Assembly: GCA_052145775.1 (NCBI GenBank)
Contig: JBKQNY010000005.1
Coordinates: 1-34,648 of the forward strand
Origin: CAVYPR01 sp052145775
GTDB lineage: Bacteria > Actinomycetota > Acidimicrobiia > Acidimicrobiales > RAAP-2
Direction: 5' to 3'
DNA length: 34,648 nucleotides
The translations under genes were made by a program, and so were the position numbers. Of the stretch, positions 8,941 through 16,142 are shown piece after piece. Numbering within the stretch: position 1 is the stretch's first letter; every line of letters begins with the position of its first letter. The notes beneath the pieces are model-generated. The model was given only the letters and a program-made list of their open reading frames with translations. It searched no databases and was not told the origin of the DNA.

Positions 8941-10499
8941 GCCTCCGCCCCCGGGCTCATGGCCAGTCCGCTGGCGATGCCGATGCCCCGTGCCTCACTG
9001 AACCGCTCGTTCTGACCCAGCAGGATGACCACCGGCCGGGTGAAGAAGTAGGTCATGAAGATGTCGAGCAGCGTCGAGAGGCCCAGGAAGAAGGCGAAGC
9101 CCTTCACGTTGCCCACGGCCACCAGGTAGAGCACCACCGCCGCAGCCAGCGACACGGTGTCGGCGGCCAGCACGGTGCGCCAGGCGCTCTTGAACCCGCG
9201 GTCGACACTGGTGCGGATCGTCCGGCCCGAGCGCGCTTCATCCTTTAATCGCTCGAAATACACGATATAGGAGTCCACGGTGATACCGATGGACACGATG
9301 ATGCCCGTCACGCCAGCGAGGTCGAAGCTTGGGGCGAGGGCGGTATGGCCCAGGGTCGAGATGATCGCCCACAGGAGCGCCCCGGTCACCAGGAGCCCCC
9401 AGAACACGATCACCCCCAGGAGGCGGTAGTAGATGATGGTGTAGATCAGGACGACCAGCAGGCCGCCGATGCCGGCGGCCAGCCCGGCCTTGAGCGACGA
9501 GGAACCCAGCGTCGGCGAGACGGTCTGGGTGGTGAGCTGGGTGAGCCTGATCGGCAGGGAGCCGTAGTTGAGGGCGAGGGCCAGGTCCTGGGCCTGGGCC
9601 TGGGTGAAGCTCCCGGAGATCTGCACGGTGCCCGAGAATGTCTTGAAGGTGGCTGTGTTGGGGAGGGTGAGCGGCGCGGACTGGACCACCCCGTCGAGCT
9701 CGATGCCGATCACCTCGTGGAAGTACTTCTTGGCCATGGTGTTCCAGCCGGTTGTGCCCGCCGAGGTCAGGCTCATGTTGACCACCCACTTGCCCAGCTG
9801 TGTTTGCTGGGCGACCGCCTTCTTCACCGCGTGGCCGGTCAATTCGGTTGGTCCCAGCAGGTAGCGGATCCCGTTGGTGGCGTTGAGGCCGGGCAGGAGC
9901 ACGGTCTCGTTCTTGTAGTTCTTTGTTGTCGGTTTCGTCGAGTGGTACTTGGCCAGGTTCGGTGTGGCCGACACTGTGTAATGGACGCCTGTCCCGCTGC
10001 CGGCCGTCCCCTTCAGGTTGCTCGTAACCAGTTGGTAGGCGGCACCGCAGCTGGTGGGGAGGGTCTGGGACGGGGTCGTGGTGGTGGTCGTGCCCTTTGT
10101 CGCCGTCTTCGAGTAGGGCGGGGCGTAGCAGTACGTCGGGCGGAAGTAGAGCTGGGCGGTCTGCCCGAGCACCTTCAGCACTGTGCGGGCGTTCTTCACC
10201 CCGGGGACCGAGACCACGATCTCGTTGCCCTGGGTGCTCACTGTGGCCCCCGACACGCCCAGGCCGTTCACCCGGTTGCTCAGGATGGTCACGGTCTCGT
10301 TCAGCTCCGATGTCGTGGCGTGCTGGACCGGCTTGTAGACGACCGAGAACCCGCCGGCCAGGTCGAGACCGAGCTTGGGCGACCAGCCGGCGGCCAGGGT
10401 GGCGGCCAGGGAGCCGAAGGCCACCACCACCACGATCAGGACGCTCAGCATCAGCGAGCGCCGGCGCCGGGCCTGGGCGCGTGACGACGGCGGGCTCAC
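8937..10499 (-). CDS. secD: Protein translocase subunit SecD
   Basis: The product is 520 residues. A basic N-terminus (RRRR at 11-14) leads into TM1, then the SecD motif LGLDLAGG (43-50), in which Ala takes the place of the more common Arg or Gln. A P1-type periplasmic domain and a C-terminal block of five membrane helices follow (VDSYIVYFERLKDEARSG region). SecD pairs with SecF in Sec export. The P1 domain carries an unusual Thr-rich segment with a run of six Thr (137-142) between Cys124 and Cys151, which could form a disulfide outside the membrane. DNA for this part is visibly less GC-rich: 9901-9960 is 50% GC. The GTG start overlaps the yajC stop and the stop overlaps secF, each as GTGA. 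Confidence 0.94.
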   Translation of the reverse strand: MSPPSSRAQARRRRSLMLSVLIVVVVAFGSLAATLAAGWSPKLGLDLAGGFSVVYKPVQHATTSELNETVTILSNRVNGLGVSGATVSTQGNEIVVSVPGVKNARTVLKVLGQTAQLYFRPTYCYAPPYSKTATKGTTTTTTPSQTLPTSCGAAYQLVTSNLKGTAGSGTGVHYTVSATPNLAKYHSTKPTTKNYKNETVLLPGLNATNGIRYLLGPTELTGHAVKKAVAQQTQLGKWVVNMSLTSAGTTGWNTMAKKYFHEVIGIELDGVVQSAPLTLPNTATFKTFSGTVQISGSFTQAQAQDLALALNYGSLPIRLTQLTTQTVSPTLGSSSLKAGLAAGIGGLLVVLIYTIIYYRLLGVIVFWGLLVTGALLWAIISTLGHTALAPSFDLAGVTGIIVSIGITVDSYIVYFERLKDEARSGRTIRTSVDRGFKSAWRTVLAADTVSLAAAVVLYLVAVGNVKGFAFFLGLSTLLDIFMTYFFTRPVVILLGQNERFSEARGIGIASGLAMSPGAEA

Positions 10500-11008
10500 G
10501 CGCCGCCACCCTCGGTGGTCGTGCCCTCGCCCTCTCCGACGTCATGGGGGTCGTGGTCGTCCCCGTCGCCGGACCCGGCGTGGTCCGCCTCGGGCAGTCC
10601 CCCGTAGCCCGGGTGGCCGCCGCTGGGCTCCGTGGCGTCCTCGGCCGGGCTGGCGGCCGGCTCGATCTTGCGCGCGATGGCGTTACGGACGAGGACCATC
10701 CTGGTCGGCGGCTCGCCGCCCGAGGACCCGTCCCGGTCCATGCCGGTGAGGATGGTGACCCGTTCGCTGTCGATGGAGAGCACGGTGCCCACGATGCCCC
10801 CGACCGTGAGGACCTCGTCACCCACCCCGATGTCGGACTGGAGCGCCTTCTGCTTGCGGGCCTTCTGCTGCTGGGGCCGCAGGAACAAGAAGTAGCCGGC
10901 CAGGCCGAGCAGCACCAGCACGATGAGGAAGGTGGCGCTGCCCCCGCTGGTCGTCTTCTTGGAGGAAGCGGCCAGCACGACGCCGGCCGCCCAGACGGCA
11001 GCGGTCAT
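10496..11008 (-). CDS. yajC: Preprotein translocase subunit YajC
   Basis: The product is 170 residues from ATG 11008, which has GGGAG about 9 bases upstream; an earlier in-frame start at 11065 lacks support. A short N-terminal hydrophobic stretch, then one strong membrane helix (ATFLIVLVLLGLAGYFLFL), is followed by the family signature RPQQQKARKQK and the YajC core (VGDEVLTVGGIVGTVLSI). The C-terminal 60 residues are acidic, Gly/His/Asp-rich and probably disordered, so the protein is longer than the about 100-residue E. coli form. YajC associates with SecDF. It is the first gene of a three-gene operon whose members overlap by four bases. Confidence 0.92.
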   Translation of the reverse strand: MTAAVWAAGVVLAASSKKTTSGGSATFLIVLVLLGLAGYFLFLRPQQQKARKQKALQSDIGVGDEVLTVGGIVGTVLSIDSERVTILTGMDRDGSSGGEPPTRMVLVRNAIARKIEPAASPAEDATEPSGGHPGYGGLPEADHAGSGDGDDHDPHDVGEGEGTTTEGGGA

Positions 11009-11064
11009 CGGCCACGGCTCCCGGCGGCCAGAGGTCGGAGGATGGCGGGTCGCACAGGAGGGCA

Positions 11065-11070
11065 ACCATA
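11065..11070 (-). promoter_or_regulatory. Candidate -10 element of yajC-secDF
   Basis: TATGGT on the minus strand lies about 56 bases before the yajC ATG, within the 232-base divergent region shared with the response regulator. No good -35 is seen. The perfect palindrome at 11089-11100 falls where a -35 box would be. Confidence 0.3.
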
Positions 11071-11088
11071 CAGCCTGGGCAGGGCCCC

Positions 11089-11100
11089 GGTGAGCTCACC
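11089..11100. promoter_or_regulatory. Perfect 12-bp palindrome between divergent yajC and response regulator
   Basis: The sequence GGTGAGCTCACC is identical on both strands. It lies 19 bases upstream of the candidate yajC -10 and 70 bases upstream of the candidate response regulator -10, so it is placed to act as an operator for either gene. Binding is inferred from position only. Confidence 0.3.
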
Positions 11101-11165
11101 CTGCCCGCCGTCCGACGGCTGCAGACCCCGCCGCCGGGGCCCCGGTCGACCGCCGCATCGGCCTC

Positions 11166-11182
11166 CCAGGTAGAATTCCTGG
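11166..11182 (+). promoter_or_regulatory. Promoter -10 (TAGAAT) inside an inverted repeat, ahead of the two-component operon
   Basis: TAGAAT at 11171-11176 is a near-consensus -10 on the plus strand. It sits between the arms CCAGG (11166-11170) and CCTGG (11178-11182), so the whole -10 is enclosed in a 5-7-5 inverted repeat, a natural place for a repressor or autoregulator. The predicted transcript would start near 11183 and reach the Shine-Dalgarno GGAGG (11227-11231). No clear -35 is visible. Confidence 0.45.
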
Positions 11183-11240
11183 CCAACCGGACGCGGCCCG
11201 CCGAGGAATCCCGGGCAGCAGCGGACGGAGGGTGGTGGGC

Positions 11241-11945
11241 ATGGAGCTGCAGGACGACATCACGGTCCTCGTGATCGAGGACGACCCCGACATACAGGAC
11301 CTCCTGCGCGCCCTGTTGCTGCGAGCCGGCTACACCGTGGTCGACGCCGCCACCGGTCGCGACGGGCTGCGGGAGTTCCACGCGTCCCGTCCCCAGCTGG
11401 TCATCCTCGACGTGGGCCTGCCCGACCTGGCCGGATGGGACGTGCTCGAGCGGATCCGCGATATGAGCGACGTCCCGGTCCTGGTGCTCACCGCACGGTC
11501 CGCGGACCGCGACAAGGTCCGGGGGCTCCACGGCGGTGCGGACGACTACCTGACCAAGCCGTTCAACCGGGACGAGCTGCTGGCCCGCCTCGTCGCCATT
11601 CGGCGACGCCGGCTCTCGGCCGCCGAATCGCCGACCCATTTCATAGACGGCGACCTGCGCATCGATTTCACGCAGCGCAAGGTGACCCTCGACGGCAAGG
11701 CGGTCCAGCTCACGCCGACCGAGTTCCGGCTGCTGTGCGCGCTGGTCCGTCACAGCGGGCAGGTGCTCTCCCAGGACCAGCTGGTCGAGCTGGCCTGGGA
11801 GGACCGGGCCGGGCTGGGACCCGACCGGGTGAAGTACACCGTGCTCCGGCTCCGGCGCAAGCTCGATTGGGACCGGCCGGGCGACTCCCCCCTCGAGACC
11901 GTGCGAGGCTTCGGCTACCGCTACCAGCCCAAGGAGGCGGTGTGA
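11241..11945 (+). CDS. OmpR/PhoB-family response regulator
   Basis: The product is 234 residues. The receiver domain has acidic residues D14/D15, phosphoacceptor D57 (LVILDVGLPD), T84 and K106 (YLTKPF). A C-terminal winged helix follows (LTPTEFRLLCALVRHSGQVL, then VKYTVLRLRRKLD and VRGFGYRY). It should bind DNA when phosphorylated by the adjacent kinase. I chose ATG 11241 because GGAGG ends 9 bases before it; GTG codons at 11232 and 11235 are too close to that site. The stop codon overlaps the kinase start as GTGA. The regulated genes cannot be read from the sequence; the divergent yajC-secDF operon is one candidate by position. Confidence 0.92.
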   Translation: MELQDDITVLVIEDDPDIQDLLRALLLRAGYTVVDAATGRDGLREFHASRPQLVILDVGLPDLAGWDVLERIRDMSDVPVLVLTARSADRDKVRGLHGGADDYLTKPFNRDELLARLVAIRRRRLSAAESPTHFIDGDLRIDFTQRKVTLDGKAVQLTPTEFRLLCALVRHSGQVLSQDQLVELAWEDRAGLGPDRVKYTVLRLRRKLDWDRPGDSPLETVRGFGYRYQPKEAV

Positions 11946-13930
11946 GCGCAGCCCCCGAGGTGCCGATCCCGACCGCGTCCGCGCCGTCGACGCCCGCCGG
12001 GCCGCCCGGCCGCGACACCCGGGCAACCACCCAGCTCGCGCCCGGGGTCCGCCAGCAGCTCCCCGTCGTGGCCCTGGTCGGGGCCCTGTCGGTGCTCGTC
12101 GGGCTCATCGCCATCCCCCACCAGGCCGTCCTCGAGGTCTGCCTCGCCGGGGCGCTCTTCATGCTCCTCGTCGTCGCCGTGCTGGCGCTGCCCTGGCCCC
12201 GTCTCCCCCGCTGGTCGTGGCTGCTCGTCCCCGTCGGCTACATGGCGGTCATCGCCATGCTCCGCGACGCCCAGGGAGGGTCCGCCTCGGGCATGGGCAT
12301 CGTCTTCTTGGTGCCGATCGTCTGGATCGCCTTCTACGGCAACCGGGCCGAGCTCCTCGCCGGGCTGGCCGCGGTGGCCGCCGCCCTGCTCGTCCCCGTC
12401 TGGCTCATCGGCGCCCCGGGTTACCCGCAGTCGAGCTGGCGGGGGGTGGCGGAGCTCCTTGCCATCTCCGCCCTCATCGCCTTCGCCGTCTACAACCTGG
12501 TCGCCCGCGAGCGCGCCCACGTGCGCAACCTCGCCACCCAGACCGAACTGGCCCGTCAGGCCGCCCGCCAGGCCGACGAGGCCAGCCGGCAACTGTCGTC
12601 GATCCTGGCCGCGGCCACCCGGTTCGCCGTGATCGGGATCGACGACCGGGCCCGGGTCTTCTTCTTCTCCACCGGCGCCGAGCAGCTCCTCGGCTACTCC
12701 GCCGACGAGGTCGTCGGCCGCATGGCCGGCGACCGCCTCCTCGACCTCGACGATCCGGAACGGCCGCCGCCGAACGGGAACGGCGCGGCTTCCTCCTTCC
12801 ACCCCGCCCTCGACCGAGAGCTCGTGTGGACCTGCCGGCGAAAGGACGGGCGACCCGTCCGGCTGTCGGCCACCTTCAGCGCCTGGGCGGCCGACATCGA
12901 GGGCGGCCGGTCGTCGGGCTACGTGGTGGTGGCCAGCGACGTCACCCGCCGCGAGCAGCTCGAGTCCGAGCGGGAGCGAACGCTGGCGGTCCAACGCGAG
13001 GTGACCCAGGTCCTGGTCGAGCAGAACCAGCACCTGAGCGAGTTGAGCACGATGAAGGACGACGTGGTGGCCACCGTCTCCCACGAGCTGCGGACCCCCC
13101 TCACCTCCATCAAGGGGTTCGTCGACCTCCTGCTCGACGACGACGGTCCCCACCTCGACGACGAGCAGGTCCGCATGCTTCGGGCGATCGAGCGCAACGC
13201 CGAACAGCTGCTCAAGGTCTCCGAGGATCTGCTGGCCGACCCCGGCCGCGGCCGCGAGCTGCACGTGACCTTCGTCGACGTCGACCTCTCGGTCCTCGCC
13301 GTCGAGGCGGTCGACGCCATGGCGGCCAGTGCGATCGACCACGGCGTCGCCCTGGCCGCCGGGTCCTCCGGGCCGGCGATGGTCCACGGCGACCCGCACC
13401 GCCTCCACCAGCTCCTGGGCAACCTGCTCTCCAACGCCGTCAAGTTCACGCCCTCGGGGGGACGCGTCGTCGTCCGGGTGGACGGTTCGGGACCCTCGGT
13501 GCTGCTGCGCGTGCACGACACCGGCCACGGCATCCCCAAGGCCGAGCGGGAGCACCTCTTCGAGCGCTTCTACCGTTTGGCCGCCGCCTCCGAGCTGGGC
13601 ATCCCCGGCTCGGGGCTGGGGCTGGCCATCGCCAAGTCCGTGGTCGAGGCCCACAGCGGGACCATCGAGATCGTCGACGTGCCCGGGTGGTCCACCACCT
13701 TCGAGGTGCGCCTCCCGTCGGTCTCCCTCCGCGCCCACCCCTCCTCGGCTCCCCTCGACTTGTCGGCTCGGGGCCCCGCAGGTGGTGGCGACGCCCACAG
13801 GCCCAACGGGGCGGGCGCCGGGGACCGCGCCGCACCCGCGGGAGGGAACGGCCGTGCCGGGCACCCGTTGTCCATCAGCCGGCCGGCCTCCCTCGGGGCC
13901 CCGGGAAGGCCGGTTCCCTCAGAACAGTGA
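11942..13930 (+). CDS. Membrane sensor histidine kinase with PAS domain
   Basis: The product is 662 residues. A Pro/Ala-rich N-terminus (1-35) is followed by about six hydrophobic segments between 40 and 188 with no large external domain, which suggests an intramembrane or membrane-state sensor. A short coiled coil (190-216), a PAS domain (about 218-336), a second helix, then the HisKA box SHELRTPLTS with H381, the N box (LLGNLLSNAVKF, 491-502), G1 DTGHG (526-530) and G2 GSGLGLA (556-562) follow. All catalytic motifs are present. The last 66 residues form a low-complexity Pro/Gly/Ser tail. The gene starts inside the regulator stop (GTGA) and its last 12 bases overlap the 3' end of ruvB on the other strand. 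The input signal is unknown. Confidence 0.92.
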   Translation: MSAAPEVPIPTASAPSTPAGPPGRDTRATTQLAPGVRQQLPVVALVGALSVLVGLIAIPHQAVLEVCLAGALFMLLVVAVLALPWPRLPRWSWLLVPVGYMAVIAMLRDAQGGSASGMGIVFLVPIVWIAFYGNRAELLAGLAAVAAALLVPVWLIGAPGYPQSSWRGVAELLAISALIAFAVYNLVARERAHVRNLATQTELARQAARQADEASRQLSSILAAATRFAVIGIDDRARVFFFSTGAEQLLGYSADEVVGRMAGDRLLDLDDPERPPPNGNGAASSFHPALDRELVWTCRRKDGRPVRLSATFSAWAADIEGGRSSGYVVVASDVTRREQLESERERTLAVQREVTQVLVEQNQHLSELSTMKDDVVATVSHELRTPLTSIKGFVDLLLDDDGPHLDDEQVRMLRAIERNAEQLLKVSEDLLADPGRGRELHVTFVDVDLSVLAVEAVDAMAASAIDHGVALAAGSSGPAMVHGDPHRLHQLLGNLLSNAVKFTPSGGRVVVRVDGSGPSVLLRVHDTGHGIPKAEREHLFERFYRLAAASELGIPGSGLGLAIAKSVVEAHSGTIEIVDVPGWSTTFEVRLPSVSLRAHPSSAPLDLSARGPAGGGDAHRPNGAGAGDRAAPAGGNGRAGHPLSISRPASLGAPGRPVPSEQ

Positions 13931-14995
13931 GCTCGGGTCGTCCCCGGGTCCGGGCGGGGCGAGGCCCAGGTGCGCCCAGGCCCGCGCCGTGGCCACCCTC
14001 CCGCGCGGGGTTCGCTTGATGAGGCCCTCCCGGAGCAGGAACGGCTCGTAGGCGTCCTCGATGGTGTCGGCCTCCTCCCCCACGCACTGCGAGAGGGTCG
14101 TGAGCCCCACCGGCTGGCCGCCGAAGCGGCGGCAGAGCGTGTCGAGGATGGCGCGGTCGAGCTTGTCCAGACCCAGACGGTCCACGCCGAAGAGGTCCAG
14201 CCCCTCCTCGGCGGTGCGGTCGGTGACCACGCCGTCCCCCCGCACCTCGACGAAGTCGCGCACCCGCCGGAGCAGGCGGTTGGCGATCCGGGGGGTCCCC
14301 CGGGACCGCTCGGCGATGCGGGCCGCCCCGTCGGGCTCGACCCGCAACCCGAGCAGGCGGGCCGACCGTTCGACGATGGCCTGCAGCTCGGTCGGGTCGT
14401 AGAGGTCGAGGCGGCCGACGAAGCCGAACCGGTCGCGCAGGGGGCCCGCCACCAGGCCGGTTCGGGTCGTCGCGCCCACCAGGGTGAAGCGGGGCAGGTC
14501 GAGGCGGATCGAACGGGCGGTCGGGCCCTTGCCGATCACGATGTCGAGCTTGGCGTCCTCCATGGCCGGGTAGAGGATCTCCTCCACCGAGCGGGCCAGC
14601 CGGTGGATCTCGTCGACGAAGAGGACGTCACCCTCCTGCAGGTCGGTCAGCAGCGCGGCCAGGTCGCCCGCCCGGACCAGCACCGGCCCCGAGGTGACGC
14701 GCAGCCCCACCCCCATCTCGGCGGCCACGATGCCGGCCAGCGAGGTCTTGCCCAGCCCCGGCGGGCCGGCGAAGAGGAGGTGGTCGACCGGCTGGCGGCG
14801 ACGCCGTGCCGCCTGCAGCACGATCCCGAGGTGCTCGACCAGTTGGGCCTGGCCGACGAACTCAGCGAGCGTGCGCGGGCGCAGACCCGCCTCCTCCAGC
14901 TCCTCGACCGGGGCCGCCTGGGGGTCGACGTCTCGCCCGTCGCCTGCGGCCTCGGGTGCCTCCTCCAGCACCTCGCGGCGGGCCCCGGGGGTCAC
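13919..14995 (-). CDS. ruvB: Holliday junction DNA helicase RuvB
   Basis: The product is 358 residues from a GTG that overlaps the ruvA stop. Walker A is GPPGLGKTS (77-85), Walker B is VLFVDEIHRL, sensor 1 is GATTRTG, and the RuvB-type C-terminal winged helix includes FLLREGLIKRTPRGRVAT. RuvB hexamers, loaded by RuvA, drive branch migration of Holliday junctions during recombination and fork repair. Residues 1-30 are an acidic Glu/Ala extension before the usual start of homology (LRPRTLAEFVGQ). The 3' end overlaps the convergent histidine kinase gene by 12 bases, leaving no room for a separate terminator. Confidence 0.95.
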   Translation of the reverse strand: MTPGARREVLEEAPEAAGDGRDVDPQAAPVEELEEAGLRPRTLAEFVGQAQLVEHLGIVLQAARRRRQPVDHLLFAGPPGLGKTSLAGIVAAEMGVGLRVTSGPVLVRAGDLAALLTDLQEGDVLFVDEIHRLARSVEEILYPAMEDAKLDIVIGKGPTARSIRLDLPRFTLVGATTRTGLVAGPLRDRFGFVGRLDLYDPTELQAIVERSARLLGLRVEPDGAARIAERSRGTPRIANRLLRRVRDFVEVRGDGVVTDRTAEEGLDLFGVDRLGLDKLDRAILDTLCRRFGGQPVGLTTLSQCVGEEADTIEDAYEPFLLREGLIKRTPRGRVATARAWAHLGLAPPGPGDDPSSLF

Positions 14996-15582
14996 CGGAC
15001 GGCCAGCTCCCGCAGCGCCACCCGCAGCAGCTCCTCGACCCCCAGGTCCTCGCGCGCTCCCTCGAGGGCCGCGCGGATCTCGTCGGGCCCGTAGCCGAGC
15101 TCGGCCAGGGCCGCCCGGGCCGCGGCCCGGGCCGACCCGACGCCCGCGCCGGCGAACGGTGCCGCCGAGAGGTCGGGGAGGTCGAGGCGGCTCTTCAGGT
15201 CGATGAGGAGCCGTGCCGCCGTCTTGCGGCCCACCCCCGGGACGGCGCACAGGGTCTCGGCGTCGTCCTCCAGCACCGCCGTGGACAGGGTGGCCGGCGA
15301 GAGGGACGACATGATGGCCAGGGCCAGGGCCGGCCCCACCCCGTGGGCACCGAGCAGGGCCTCGAAGCACCGCCGCTCGTCGTCGTGGGCGAAGCCGTAG
15401 AGGACGATGGCGTCCTCGCGCACGTGGGTGTGGACGTGGAGGAAGACGTCGGACCCCACCGAGCCGAGCGCCGCCGCACCGGCCGTCGTCACCGACACCC
15501 GGTAGCCGACGCCCCCCACCTCGATGACGACCTCGCCCTCGCCCGATCGCGCCCCGAGGGTCCCGCGCAGTGAGCCGATCAC
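14992..15582 (-). CDS. ruvA: Holliday junction DNA-binding protein RuvA
   Basis: The product is 196 residues, the usual size. The N-terminal OB domain (MIGSLRGTL ... VGGVGYRVSV, then HVHTHVREDAIVLYGF), the central helix-hairpin-helix region (GVGPALALAIMSSL and VPGVGRKTAARLLIDLK) and the C-terminal domain III (ARAALAELGYGPDEIRAAL) are all present. It forms the tetrameric platform that binds four-way junctions and recruits RuvB. The GTG start overlaps the ruvC TGA and the stop overlaps ruvB, both as GTGA, so the three genes are translationally coupled. The in-frame sequence upstream to 15804 is ruvC read in another frame. Confidence 0.95.
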   Translation of the reverse strand: MIGSLRGTLGARSGEGEVVIEVGGVGYRVSVTTAGAAALGSVGSDVFLHVHTHVREDAIVLYGFAHDDERRCFEALLGAHGVGPALALAIMSSLSPATLSTAVLEDDAETLCAVPGVGRKTAARLLIDLKSRLDLPDLSAAPFAGAGVGSARAAARAALAELGYGPDEIRAALEGAREDLGVEELLRVALRELAVR

Positions 15583-16100
15583 GAGGCCGCCCCCTCGGTG
15601 GCCAGGGCCACCGCCCGCCGCAACGGCTCGGTGCTCAGGTGGCAGACGGCCAGGGCCAGGGCGTCGGCCACGTCGGGCGGACGAGGCACCTCGGCCAGGT
15701 TCAGCACGTTGGCCACCATCCGCTGCACCTGTTCCTTGGTGGCGCCGCCGTAGCCGACCAAGGCCTGCTTCACCTCGTTGGAGGTGTACTCGAAGACGTC
15801 GCACCCCGCCTCGGCCGCGGCGGCCAGGGCCAGCCCGCTGGCCTGGCCGACCGACATGGCGGTGCGGGCGTTCACCTGGAAGAACACCCGCTCGACCACC
15901 ACCACCGGCGGCCGGATCTCCTCCACCAGGGCCCGCAGCTCCTGCTGGAGGATGAGCAGCCGCTCGGGCAGCGGCGCCTCGGGGTCGGTCTCGATGACCC
16001 CGGCCGACGAGGCGGCGAGCTTCCCGCCCCGCCCCGGGTCCCGGCCCACCAGGCCGTAGCCGCAGCGCGACAGTCCCGGGTCGATGCCCAACACGAACAT
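15579..16100 (-). CDS. ruvC: Crossover junction endodeoxyribonuclease RuvC
   Basis: The product is 173 residues. The RNase H-like active site is complete: D7 (GIDPG), E70 (VVERVFFQ), and D143/D146 with H154 (PPDVADALALAVCH). It resolves Holliday junctions by symmetrical cleavage together with RuvAB. I chose the ATG at 16100: there is no Shine-Dalgarno, but TAGTGT lies exactly 7 bases upstream, fitting leaderless transcription. Upstream in-frame starts would fall before that promoter. It is the first gene of ruvCAB, 42 bases after the membrane protein gene. Confidence 0.94.
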   Translation of the reverse strand: MFVLGIDPGLSRCGYGLVGRDPGRGGKLAASSAGVIETDPEAPLPERLLILQQELRALVEEIRPPVVVVERVFFQVNARTAMSVGQASGLALAAAAEAGCDVFEYTSNEVKQALVGYGGATKEQVQRMVANVLNLAEVPRPPDVADALALAVCHLSTEPLRRAVALATEGAAS

Positions 16101-16107
16101 GCGTTCG

Positions 16108-16113
16108 ACACTA
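16108..16113 (-). promoter_or_regulatory. Candidate leaderless -10 element of ruvCAB
   Basis: TAGTGT on the minus strand is followed by 7 bases and then the ruvC ATG. There is no Shine-Dalgarno sequence in the gap. No -35 box is recognisable 16-19 bases upstream. It is identical to the hexamers before the DUF948 and SRPBCC genes. Confidence 0.5.
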
Positions 16114-16142
16114 GCGCGGCCGGCCACCGCGGGCGGGGACCC

